From Kriegella sp965368185 (GTDB lineage Bacteria > Bacteroidota > Bacteroidia > Flavobacteriales > Flavobacteriaceae), in assembly GCA_965368185.1 (NCBI GenBank), contig CBDULZ010000089.1, positions 1-21,217 of the forward strand: a DNA stretch of 21,217 nucleotides. The letters are read 5' to 3'. Of the stretch, positions 1 to 7,849 are shown piece by piece. The position numbers and the translations under genes are program-made. How positions within the stretch are numbered: the first letter of the stretch is position 1; every line of letters begins with the position of its first letter. Below the pieces are notes generated by a model. It was not told the origin of the DNA. It made no database searches and worked only from the letters and a program-made list of their open reading frames with translations.

Positions 1-58
1 ATCGGGAGGGAGGAGCTAGCCCTGATTCAAAATTCTATATAAAATTTCAATTTGTGTG

Positions 59-83
59 CTCCCCTCTTTTAAAGAAAGGGGAG
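59..83 (-). terminator. Terminator-like hairpin just after mutB
   Basis: Perfect 7-bp arms (CTCCCCT at 59-65 and AGGGGAG at 77-83) continue, after one C-A mismatch, into three more pairs around a 3-base loop. The hairpin begins 2 bp beyond the mutB stop codon. On the minus strand it is followed by an A/T-rich stretch without a clean U-run. On the plus strand T-rich sequence follows, so it could work in both directions. The G/C-rich arm also resembles the GGGAGG-rich sequence at 4-13, so a dispersed REP-like element is an alternative. Confidence 0.5.
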
Positions 84-84
84 T

Positions 85-2205
85 TTAGTTTAAAAGCAAC
101 TCTAACACCTGAATAGCGGCTTCGGGAATTTTTGTACCCGGACCGAAAATAGCAGTGGTACCCTTATCAAGTAGAAATTCATAATCTTGTTTGGGGATAA
201 CACCACCGACAATGACCATAATATCGTCCCGACCATAGTCTTTAAGCCGTTCAATGACTTGTGGCACCAATGTTTTGTGTCCTCCCGCTAACGAAGAAAT
301 GCCTAAAATATGTACGTCGTTTTCTACGGCCTGTTTCGCTACTTCTTCCGGAGTTTGAAAAAGCGGACCGATATCAACGTCAAAACCGAGGTCGGCATAG
401 CTGGTAGCTACCACTCTGGCGCCCCGGTCATGGCCATCCTGTCCCATTTTGGCAATCAAGATCCTAGGGCGACGCCCTTCTCCCTTTGCAAAACGGTCGG
501 CCAGCGCTCGGGCCTTTAAAAAATGCTCGTCTTTCTTCACTTCTTTTGAATACACCCCTGTTATGGTTTGCGTTTGTGCCACATGACGCCCAAAAGCGAC
601 TTCAAGTGCCGTACTGATTTCCCCCAAAGTTGCCCGTAGCCGTGCAGCTTCTACCGTTAAAGCTAATAAATTATCGCTAGCTTTAAGAGGGTCGGTATTC
701 TTTTCGTCGGTAATCTCGGACATCCTTTTTTTGGCTGCTGCCGTTACTCTTTTTAAAGCACCTTTTACAGCTTCGGTATTCCTTTTCTTTTTAAGTAGTG
801 CCAAACGTTTTAATTGTTGGTCGCGTACCGCTTTATTATCCACCTCCAATATTTGCAGCGGGTCTTCATCCTCGAGTTGGTACTTATTGACACCGACAAT
901 CAGGTCTTGGTTGGTATCAATGTTGGCCTGTTTTTTTGCTGCGGCTTCCTCGATACGCATTTTCGGAATTCCCGCTTCTATGGCCTTGGTCATGCCGCCC
1001 AATTCTTCGACTTCCTGGATCAGTTTCCAGGCTTTGTGTGCGAGTTCATCCGTTAATTTTTCCACATAGTGGCTGCCGGCCCAAGGGTCCACCGTTTTGG
1101 TAATTTTGGTCTCTTCCCGTAGAAAAAGCTGTGTATTCCGTGCAATTCGTGCTGAGAAATCGGTGGGTAGCGCAATGGCTTCGTCCAAGGCATTGGTGTG
1201 CAGGCTTTGGGTGCCGCCAAAAACGGCCGCTGCCGCTTCAATTGTCGTTCGGGCCACATTATTAAAGGGATCCTGTTCCGTAAGACTCCAGCCGCTGGTT
1301 TGACAGTGGGTACGAAGGGCCATGGACTTCGCATCTTTCGGATTGAACTGTTTTACCAATTTCGCCCAGAGCATACGACCCGCCCGCATTTTGGCAATTT
1401 CCATAAAATGGTGCATTCCAATACCCCAAAAGAAAGAAAGTCGCGGCGCGAGGGTGTCGATATCGATTCCGGCTTTAAGTCCCGTACGCAGGTATTCGAG
1501 TCCGTCGGCAAGAGTATAGGCCAACTCGATTTCCGCCGTGGCACCAGCTTCGTGCATATGGTAACCCGAAATACTGATACTGTTGAATTTTGGCATGTGC
1601 ATACTGCAGTATTCGAAAATAGCACTGACGATCTGCATTGAAGGCGCTGGCGGATAAATATAGGTATTGCGTACCATGAATTCTTTAAGGATGTCATTCT
1701 GAATGGTGCCCGTAAGCCTTTCTGGTGCTACTCCCTGCTCTTCTGCAGCTACAATGTAAAATGCCATGATGGGCAGTACGGCCCCGTTCATGGTCATGGA
1801 AACCGACATTTTATCAAGCGGAATCTTATCGAATAAGATTTTCATGTCCTCAACGGAATCGATGGCGACCCCCGCTTTTCCGACATCACCCGCAACGCGC
1901 TCGTGATCGCTATCGTAACCACGATGGGTGGGCAGGTCAAAGGCTACCGAAAGACCTTTTTGGCCCGCGGCCAAGTTTTTTCTATAAAAAGCGTTACTCT
2001 CCGCGGCTGTTGAAAATCCTGCATATTGGCGTATAGTCCACGGGTGTTGTACGTACATGGTGGCATAAGGTCCCCGTAAAAAAGGCGGGATGCCTGCCGC
2101 AAAATCAAGGTGCTCGAATTCGGGCGTCGGTGTAGCGCCTGGCGAAGTCTTTTCCTGCGAACCTTTTTGGCTCAATGTTAGCTCTTGTATGTTCTTCCGC
2201 TTCAT
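85..2205 (-). CDS. mutB: Methylmalonyl-CoA mutase, large (catalytic) subunit
   Basis: 706 aa. Interconverts (R)-methylmalonyl-CoA and succinyl-CoA using adenosylcobalamin, in propionate and odd-chain/branched-chain breakdown in the cytoplasm. The N-terminal TIM-barrel half shows the CoA/substrate segment YATMYVQHPWTIRQYAG (47-63), TGTIQNDILKEFMVRNTYIY (165-184), and the active-site segment SGYHMHEAGA (213-222) with the family's catalytic His at about 216. The C-terminal B12-binding domain (about 579-706) has the base-off cobalamin motif DxHxxG as D590-G-H592-D-R-G595, followed by the expected SSLAGGHKT and VGG segments. Length is normal for the family. ATG start at 2205. It lies 169 bp downstream of mutA on the same strand and probably shares its transcript. 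Nothing looks broken. Family identification is firm; substrate is inferred from high motif agreement with methylmalonyl rather than isobutyryl or ethylmalonyl mutases. Confidence 0.97.
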   Translation of the reverse strand: MKRKNIQELTLSQKGSQEKTSPGATPTPEFEHLDFAAGIPPFLRGPYATMYVQHPWTIRQYAGFSTAAESNAFYRKNLAAGQKGLSVAFDLPTHRGYDSDHERVAGDVGKAGVAIDSVEDMKILFDKIPLDKMSVSMTMNGAVLPIMAFYIVAAEEQGVAPERLTGTIQNDILKEFMVRNTYIYPPAPSMQIVSAIFEYCSMHMPKFNSISISGYHMHEAGATAEIELAYTLADGLEYLRTGLKAGIDIDTLAPRLSFFWGIGMHHFMEIAKMRAGRMLWAKLVKQFNPKDAKSMALRTHCQTSGWSLTEQDPFNNVARTTIEAAAAVFGGTQSLHTNALDEAIALPTDFSARIARNTQLFLREETKITKTVDPWAGSHYVEKLTDELAHKAWKLIQEVEELGGMTKAIEAGIPKMRIEEAAAKKQANIDTNQDLIVGVNKYQLEDEDPLQILEVDNKAVRDQQLKRLALLKKKRNTEAVKGALKRVTAAAKKRMSEITDEKNTDPLKASDNLLALTVEAARLRATLGEISTALEVAFGRHVAQTQTITGVYSKEVKKDEHFLKARALADRFAKGEGRRPRILIAKMGQDGHDRGARVVATSYADLGFDVDIGPLFQTPEEVAKQAVENDVHILGISSLAGGHKTLVPQVIERLKDYGRDDIMVIVGGVIPKQDYEFLLDKGTTAIFGPGTKIPEAAIQVLELLLN

Positions 2206-2298
2206 TATTCTTATTCCAATTTCTTCTTTTGTGCTTTCTAACCGTGAATTCCTATCGCGAACCCCGTTTCTTACACTTCCTATGTTGTCCTAATTACG

Positions 2299-2389
2299 CA
2301 CTGTCCACTGTCCACTGCTCACTGTTAATTGTTCACTGCTTACTGTCTACTGCTCACCGCTCATTGTTAACTGTTCATTGTTCACCCTT
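2299..2389. repeat. Degenerate 7-bp tandem repeat between mutA and mutB
   Basis: Read on the plus strand from 2299, the sequence divides into consecutive 7-mers without a slip: CACTGTC, CACTGTC, CACTGCT, CACTGTT, AATTGTT, CACTGCT, TACTGTC, TACTGCT, CACCGCT, CATTGTT, AACTGTT, CATTGTT, then CACCCTT. That gives 12 clear copies of roughly CACTGYT and a decaying edge. On the mut coding strand the unit reads about AACAGTG. The array fills most of the mutA-mutB gap, and the mutA stop codon (2375-2377) sits inside it. It resembles in form the heptanucleotide STRR repeats known from cyanobacteria; homology is not claimed. Confidence 0.85.
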
Positions 2390-3751
2390 CAACCTTTTCT
2401 GCTCCCCAGCTTCTGCCAAGCGCTTTGGAATAATGGGAACAATCAAGGTTTTTCGAGGGTTCGTTTTTACAAACGGATACAGTTCCAATGTATTTTTCAC
2501 AGTTTCGGAAGGTTTTTGAAAGGCATTGGTGCCGACCAGTATTTCATTATGGGCATCGAATAATTGTTGTTCCTTTTGGGCACTTTCATTTATTTTTCGT
2601 TGAATGGTACCGGTTTTCAGCTGTTTTAAAAATCCGCCACTTGCTTCAATAGCTTTAAAAAGGTCCAATGCTTTTTGGGCCAACTGTTGGGTAAGGGTCT
2701 CTATATAGTACGAACCTTCGGCAGCATGGGCGACCTGATCAAAGTGGCCTTCGTGTTTGAGGAGTAACAACTGGTTTCGTGCCAATCGTTCCCCAAAATC
2801 ATTGTCTTTATGGTAGATGGCATCATAGGGTGCATTACAAATCGTATCGGCCCCTCCGATGATGGCGGACATACATTCGGTGGTCGTTCGCAGCATGTTC
2901 GTGTTAGGGGCGTATAGGGTTTTGTTACGTCTAGTGGGTACGGCCACAATATGGCAATCTGTGACCGTTTCATACCTGTCGGCCAAGGCGAGCCATAAGA
3001 GCCGCAAGGCGCGGATTTTGGCTATCTCAAAAAAGTAGTTGCTGCCCACGGCCAATTTAAAGGTAAGTTTCTGGAATAGGTCAGGACCGTAATTAACCAA
3101 GTATTCATGGGCGTGGGCGAGGGCATAGGCCAATTGTTGTACGGTAGTTGCCCCGGCATTCTGGTATAACGAAGCATCGACCGATAAAACACTTACATTG
3201 CTATGCGCTGTTGATAACTTTAGCATTTCTGATACCGTTCCTAGGTCGGTGGCTTGGTTGGAATACCAATTTCCCGATTGCACCAAATGCCCGATAGGGT
3301 CGGTGTGCAAAAAACGGTATGTGGCGTTGGCTGCCTCTTCTAAAAGTTGTTCGACATACGATTTCGATAAAAAGTGAAGCTTGAAATGGAGTGTAGTTTT
3401 GGCCAAGTCGATATCCTTGAGCAGTATTTTAGCTGCGATCTTTTCCGATGGAATAGTAAAAACTAAACTTTCTGCACCGCGTTCCAACGCATTTAAGGCT
3501 TTGGCATTTGTCTTTTTGGCATCGGATACAAAGATTTCTTGCCCTATGGCCCAAGTTTCAGGTAGGTCTGGTTGTACCAAGTGATTTTGCCCAAGGTCAT
3601 CGGCATGGTAAAAGGGTTTTATGGGGATGCCTTCCAAGGACTCATAGATAAGGCTTTTGTTGTAATCGGCTCCCTTTAAGGCATATTGGATCTGCTGTTT
3701 CCAAGCTTTTGCCGAAACGGGTTGAAAATTAGCAAACAGTTTTTCTTTCAT
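2375..3751 (-). CDS. mutA: Methylmalonyl-CoA mutase, small subunit
   Basis: 458 aa, paralogous to MutB but non-catalytic, and the partner of MutB in a heterodimer. Alignment by eye matches MutB: the MutB active-site YHMHEAGA corresponds here to SLYQNAGA (194-201), so the catalytic His is lost. MutB's FGGTQSLHTNALDEA corresponds to IGGADTICNAPYDAI. No cobalamin motif DxHxxG is present and the protein ends after the barrel, which fits the short small subunits of Bacteroidota rather than the ~630-residue actinobacterial form. ATG start at 3751; it precedes mutB in transcription order. The last codons (EQKRLKGEQ) run into the heptanucleotide repeat, so the C-terminal end may have been reshaped by repeat expansion. 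Identification is strong. Confidence 0.93.
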   Translation of the reverse strand: MKEKLFANFQPVSAKAWKQQIQYALKGADYNKSLIYESLEGIPIKPFYHADDLGQNHLVQPDLPETWAIGQEIFVSDAKKTNAKALNALERGAESLVFTIPSEKIAAKILLKDIDLAKTTLHFKLHFLSKSYVEQLLEEAANATYRFLHTDPIGHLVQSGNWYSNQATDLGTVSEMLKLSTAHSNVSVLSVDASLYQNAGATTVQQLAYALAHAHEYLVNYGPDLFQKLTFKLAVGSNYFFEIAKIRALRLLWLALADRYETVTDCHIVAVPTRRNKTLYAPNTNMLRTTTECMSAIIGGADTICNAPYDAIYHKDNDFGERLARNQLLLLKHEGHFDQVAHAAEGSYYIETLTQQLAQKALDLFKAIEASGGFLKQLKTGTIQRKINESAQKEQQLFDAHNEILVGTNAFQKPSETVKNTLELYPFVKTNPRKTLIVPIIPKRLAEAGEQKRLKGEQ

Positions 3752-3877
3752 AAAATCCTAGCACTATTTCGCTTATGAAAAGTACGATTTTAGGACTTAA
3801 TCAGAAATAGGGTTAGGAAGTTTCTTTAAAATGGGCGCAACACTAGGGATGCCTTGACAGGTTTACCAGTGTAAAAC

Positions 3878-4006
3878 CTAAGCTTGTTTTCCTTTAAATT
3901 TTTCTTCTAAAAGATAGTAACCAAATACGGCCCCATAAAAAATATAGCGCTTCCACATACGTTTGGGTTCCTTTATCAGACGCCCTAACCACTCTAGACC
4001 CAGATT
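3878..4006 (-). pseudogene. Decayed C-terminal remnant of a WecG/TagA/CpsF-like glycosyltransferase
   Basis: Reading the minus strand from 4006 to the TAG at 3878-3880 gives 42 residues containing GLEWLGRLIKEPKRMWKRYI, followed by a tail ending EEKFKGKQA. The pattern GLEWLxRLxxEPxRxWxRY is what I know as the C-terminal signature of the WecG/TagA/CpsF family, which transfers N-acetylmannosaminuronic acid, ManNAc or related sugars to polyprenyl-linked acceptors. An in-frame TGA lies just upstream (4007-4009), with a TAA and another TGA further up, and no family N-terminal part is found. A short open stretch in another frame immediately upstream (containing DAPLASYNDPKK) could be part of the same gene after a frameshift, but I cannot confirm that. 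The remnant points away from the wzx operon, suggesting that the locus was rearranged. Confidence 0.6.
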
Positions 4007-4220
4007 TCACCAGATTTTTTAGGGTCGTTGTAACTGGCTAAGGGAGCATCATAAATTGAGAACATTACTCATAAGAAGGTGTTTGGTTTGGTTGGTATTG
4101 GCAGAATCCCACGTCACATGTTGAAATATCGTTTTACTTAGGCAATAGGAAAATACCATCGCCCTTACTTAAAGGCCCTTATTTTCCATCATTCATAATA
4201 GAATATAGCGGCTGAGTGCT

Positions 4221-4228
4221 TATTTTTG
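4221..4228 (+). promoter_or_regulatory. Possible Bacteroidota -7 promoter element before wzx
   Basis: TATTTTTG matches the Bacteroidota -7 consensus TAnnTTTG. It lies 37 bp before the GTG start of wzx, leaving room for a leader of about 30 nt. I do not find a good TTG at the expected -33 spacing, so support is partial. Confidence 0.35.
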
Positions 4229-4265
4229 CGCAGTTTAAGGAAATGGCCCTGTTAACCAGAAAAGT

Positions 4266-5621
4266 GTGAAGGATAAAATACTTGCCAAACTAGGAATACA
4301 AAGCAACCGAACAAAGAATATTACCAGACATGTATTATGGTCTTTTCTTTTTAAAGGTGGGCATATTATATCTATGTTTTTATTGGTTCCCTTGACCATT
4401 GAATTTCTCGATACTGAAAATTACGGTATTTGGTTGACAATAAGTTCGTTTATAGGTTGGTTTTCATTTTTTGACATCGGTTTGGGTAATGGTTTGCGCA
4501 ACAAGTTTGCTGAAGCCAGGGCTTCGGGTGATATAGAGTTGGCAAAGGGGTATGTAAGTACGGCCTATTATACGATTGGTAGTATTTGTGTGGCTTTTTT
4601 TGTATTCGCGTTGCTAGTTAGTTATAATGTTGAATGGACCAGGGTCTTCAATGCCTCGGATGGACTACGGGATGACCTACAACTACTCATGCCCATAGTC
4701 TTTGGCTGTTTCAGTTTGAAATTGATCGTCAAGCTTGTCACGTCTATCTACATCGGGGATCAAAACCATTCGATACAGGGTAAGATTACATTTTTCACTT
4801 CCACCCTATCCTTGTTCACAATTTGGATGTTAACCAAAACGGCTAATAGTTCGTTGATCTTGTTTGGTTCGATTTTTTCGCTATTGCCCATCGTTATTTT
4901 GCTTGCGGTAAATACGTATGCCTTTTCTTTTGATTATAGAGAGTACAAGCCCAATATAAAGTATTGGAAAAGGTATTATTTTAAGGATATATTTGGGCTT
5001 GGGCTGTCTTTTTTTATAATACAAATTGCAGTTATCGTAATGTATACTACAGATAATTTCATCATTACCCAGTTATTCGGCCCTGAAGAGGTTGTGCCCT
5101 ACAACATTGCGTATAAGTACATCGGTATTTCCCAAATGATATTTGTTATTATACTCACACCTTTTTGGTCGGGCATTACCCAAGCCTATACACAGGGGGA
5201 ATTGAAATGGATTAAGGAGTCAATGGATAACCTAACAAAAATAGCGCTGGGAACAGTAGTTTTTACAATTGTTTTGGCACTTTTGTCTCCCTTTGTATAT
5301 AAAATATGGATTGGCGACATGGTTACCGTTCCTGTTTTACTGACCGTTTGCATGGCTTTTTATTTCTCCATATCGGTAGCCTACGCACCTTTTAATTTTT
5401 TTCTAAATGGTATTGGGAAAATCAAGGTTCAAATGTATTCTTTTGCCATTGGTGCCCTGATCAATGTGCCTTTATCGATAGTTTTAGTACGTTATTTTTC
5501 GATGGGGGTAGAAGGCGTTATTATTTCTACCATCATTTGTGTACTGCCCAACTTGATCCTCTTTCCGATCCAATATAATAAACTTATCAATCGGAATGCC
5601 CTGGGCATTTGGAATAAATGA
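4266..5621 (+). CDS. wzx: Wzx-like polysaccharide flippase
   Basis: 451 aa integral membrane protein of the MATE/MVF polysaccharide-transporter group. It is expected to move undecaprenyl-pyrophosphate-linked repeat units across the inner membrane. About 12 hydrophobic segments are visible, starting at about residues 34-46 and 58-72. The N-terminal part has ENYGIWLTISSFIGWFSFFD (51-70), then IGLGNGLRNKFAEA, a region typical of flavobacterial O-antigen/EPS flippases. The start is GTG at 4266; starting there gives the usual short basic N-terminus (MKDKILAKLG) before the first membrane segment, and no in-frame ATG upstream is better. It opens the plus-strand polysaccharide block and is followed after 74 bp by the polymerase. 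Substrate cannot be told from sequence. Confidence 0.88.
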   Translation: MKDKILAKLGIQSNRTKNITRHVLWSFLFKGGHIISMFLLVPLTIEFLDTENYGIWLTISSFIGWFSFFDIGLGNGLRNKFAEARASGDIELAKGYVSTAYYTIGSICVAFFVFALLVSYNVEWTRVFNASDGLRDDLQLLMPIVFGCFSLKLIVKLVTSIYIGDQNHSIQGKITFFTSTLSLFTIWMLTKTANSSLILFGSIFSLLPIVILLAVNTYAFSFDYREYKPNIKYWKRYYFKDIFGLGLSFFIIQIAVIVMYTTDNFIITQLFGPEEVVPYNIAYKYIGISQMIFVIILTPFWSGITQAYTQGELKWIKESMDNLTKIALGTVVFTIVLALLSPFVYKIWIGDMVTVPVLLTVCMAFYFSISVAYAPFNFFLNGIGKIKVQMYSFAIGALINVPLSIVLVRYFSMGVEGVIISTIICVLPNLILFPIQYNKLINRNALGIWNK

Positions 5622-5695
5622 TATGTAACCAAAAACGGAAAGTGGGTTTGTAAATGGCAAAGTACCCTAAATATAGTTAAAGAAAATTACGCATA

Positions 5696-6934
5696 TTGAA
5701 AAGCCTTAAATTTAAAATATCCTTTGTTGCCTTACTACTTTATGAGTTGACCATGATTGTCACGCAATTGGAGGGCCTTTCTTTTTTTAAGTTGCTCCTT
5801 ACGGGTTTGGTTTGGGGGTCTTTCGGAATTGCATTTGTCCTTTTCTTTAAAAAATATGAAGTACTTAAAAGAAGTATGCCACGTATCGCTTTTTTGCTTC
5901 TTCAACTGCTTTTTATATGGAATGTAATCTGCATTATTAGAAGTTTAGTTTTTAAAGTAGGCACCATAACTACCTTGTTTGGCAATGTATATACAGCGCT
6001 GGCCTTATTGCTTCCTTTTGTAATCATTTATTCGATTGATATAAAAAATCTGAAAGTGGTCAATTTTCTTATGATTTTGATGCTACAGTTGGGTTTTGTC
6101 ACTTTCATTCCTTTCTTGTTGCTTACCGGAGGACTTTTTACCGAAACTCAAGTTTTATTTCTATTTATACTTTTTCAGCCCGTTGTGTTTCTGATTACGC
6201 AGTTGCCGTTCCAAAATCAAAAAAACAAAATCGTCGTTCTTGTAGGTGCCATACTATTGGCCTATGTTGCGCTTCTTTTTAGTAACCGTACAACATTTAT
6301 TAGGGAGGCGGCCCTTTTTATGGCGTTGATCCCCATTGCCTTATATCGTCGATTGCGTTATAAATGGGTTCTCGGATTTTCGTTCTTGTTGCTTTTAATA
6401 CCTTTTGTATTGCTACAACAGAGTATTGCTACAGGTGAAAGTGCCTTCGAAACCTATCTGTCACCTAGCGGGGATGACGAGATGAGCATGGACACCCGAA
6501 CTTTTTTATATATTGAGTTGTATGAAGATTTATTTTTAAATAATCAACTGCTAGTAGGAAAAAGCGCCAATGGTAAATATTACAGTGAATATTTTAGCTC
6601 ACAAGAAGGCGATGCGGAAATTCGTCTCGATATCGAGGTAGGTGTGTTGGCCATGCTACTTAAGGGCGGGTTTATAGCGGTCATTTTAAATTTAATGATT
6701 TCTATTCTAGCTATATTCTATGCCTTCTTTAGGTCACATAATACCTATGTGCTGGGAGCGGGCTTTATGTTGCTCATTCATACGGTACTTTTATTCATAG
6801 ATAATAGAATCGGGTATACGAGTTATAACTTTTTAATTTGGTTATTTATAGGAGTCTGTTTATCAAAGGAAATTAGACACATGAATAATGTTGAGATAAG
6901 AAATCTCTTAAGGTCAAAAAGAAAAACAATATGA
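5696..6934 (+). CDS. wzy: Wzy-like O-antigen/EPS polymerase
   Basis: 412 aa, strongly hydrophobic, with roughly 10-12 membrane segments and one long hydrophilic loop at about residues 243-310. That loop carries MDTRTFLYIELYEDL and then LLVGKSANGKYY, the arrangement seen in Wzy polymerases and WaaL-type ligases. It is expected to join lipid-linked repeat units in the periplasm. Wzy proteins diverge so far that topology and position between flippase and glycosyltransferases are the main evidence; a ligase is the alternative. The start is TTG at 5696 (MKSLKFKIS...), giving a basic N-terminus before membrane segment 1. The 3' end overlaps the next gene by 4 bp (ATGA at 6931-6934), suggesting translational coupling. 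Confidence 0.75.
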   Translation: MKSLKFKISFVALLLYELTMIVTQLEGLSFFKLLLTGLVWGSFGIAFVLFFKKYEVLKRSMPRIAFLLLQLLFIWNVICIIRSLVFKVGTITTLFGNVYTALALLLPFVIIYSIDIKNLKVVNFLMILMLQLGFVTFIPFLLLTGGLFTETQVLFLFILFQPVVFLITQLPFQNQKNKIVVLVGAILLAYVALLFSNRTTFIREAALFMALIPIALYRRLRYKWVLGFSFLLLLIPFVLLQQSIATGESAFETYLSPSGDDEMSMDTRTFLYIELYEDLFLNNQLLVGKSANGKYYSEYFSSQEGDAEIRLDIEVGVLAMLLKGGFIAVILNLMISILAIFYAFFRSHNTYVLGAGFMLLIHTVLLFIDNRIGYTSYNFLIWLFIGVCLSKEIRHMNNVEIRNLLRSKRKTI

Positions 6935-7725
6935 ATACACAACCGTTAGTTAGTATAGTTACGGTAGTTTATAATGGTGAAAAATACTTGAAACAAACCA
7001 TTGAGAGTGTCATAGGCCAAACCTATACCAATATTGAATATATTATCATAGACGGAGGCTCTACAGATGGCACTTTATCAATTATTAAACAATACGAAGA
7101 ACATATTAGTTATTGGGTAACCGAACCTGATAAAGGGTTATACGATGCCATGAACAAGGGTATTGGTGTTGCTAGCGGTGCCCTGATAGGAATGATCAAT
7201 AGCGATGACTGGTATGAACCTACAACGGTGGAATTGGTGGTGCAGGCTTACGCGCATAACCCAAATTGTCATATCTTTCATGGAGATCGATATGATATTC
7301 TGGAATCTGGCGAGAAAAAGCTTTATAAGTTTAATCCATCGGCCTTAAAACTAATGTATTTTAGAATGACCTTTAATCACCCAAGTATGTTTGTGACTCA
7401 AGAAGAGTACCGCGAACATCGTTATAACAGCGATCTAAGGTCTGTGGCTGATTTTCAGTTTGTTTTGGAGGCCTTTATGAAAGACCGTAGTAAATTTTGC
7501 TATATTGAACGACCATTGTCCAATTACAGGCTAGGGGGGATAAGTGCACACCTTAATAGAAGGGACACGTTGAGAGAGTCTTTTTTGGCGCGAAAGAACG
7601 CTGGTTTTTCGTTGCTGCCGAATATTTTCTCTGTATTGGTACGATTGGCCTCTTGGGTCGTAAAGTATTTTCTAAAAATTTTTAAAAAATTTCAATATGC
7701 CGTGAGACCTTCAGAAAATGTTTAA
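6931..7725 (+). CDS. Family 2 glycosyltransferase (GT-A)
   Basis: 264 aa. A WcaA-like inverting glycosyltransferase acting on the cytoplasmic face to extend the lipid-linked repeat unit. The N-terminus has VSIVTVVYNGEKYLKQTIES (7-26), the nucleotide-binding DGGSTDGT (41-48), and GLYDAMNKG (69-77), a hallmark of this GT2 subgroup. The metal-binding acidic cluster is NSDDW (90-94). The acceptor region contains FNHPSMF (148-154) and SVADFQFVLEAF (171-182). The C-terminal 30 or so residues are hydrophobic and basic, a likely membrane-association helix. ATG start overlaps the wzy stop. The exact sugar is unknown. Confidence 0.93.
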   Translation: MNTQPLVSIVTVVYNGEKYLKQTIESVIGQTYTNIEYIIIDGGSTDGTLSIIKQYEEHISYWVTEPDKGLYDAMNKGIGVASGALIGMINSDDWYEPTTVELVVQAYAHNPNCHIFHGDRYDILESGEKKLYKFNPSALKLMYFRMTFNHPSMFVTQEEYREHRYNSDLRSVADFQFVLEAFMKDRSKFCYIERPLSNYRLGGISAHLNRRDTLRESFLARKNAGFSLLPNIFSVLVRLASWVVKYFLKIFKKFQYAVRPSENV

Positions 7726-7849
7726 TTATTAAAATGTATTTCAGTTTTTGAAGTAGATAGATAAAATAGGCAAATTACGTCGCTTCCATTCAATTTATCT
7801 GTCCAAATTATAGACCAATATCAAACCGACTACAATAACCGACCAGCCA

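Larger units (their letters stand above)
3752..4265. other. 514-bp region without an intact gene between mutA and wzx
   Basis: Divergent intergenic region upstream of both mutA and wzx. It holds a glycosyltransferase remnant (3878-4006, minus) and a possible promoter -7 element (4221-4228, plus). The minus strand upstream of the remnant has in-frame stops in all the frames I followed, so no longer gene can be rescued. I see no tRNA, clear terminator or mobile-element end here. Confidence 0.6.

Noticed and set aside
1198..1641. 147-codon plus-strand open frame inside mutB
   Set aside because: It lies wholly antisense to highly conserved mutB coding sequence, with no family match by eye.
2299..2389. 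CRISPR array
   Set aside because: Units are 7 bp and contiguous with no spacers, so this is a simple tandem repeat.
2175..2519. 114-codon plus-strand frame across the heptanucleotide repeat
   Set aside because: The long run of Ser/Leu/His/Cys residues is just translation of the 7-bp repeat.
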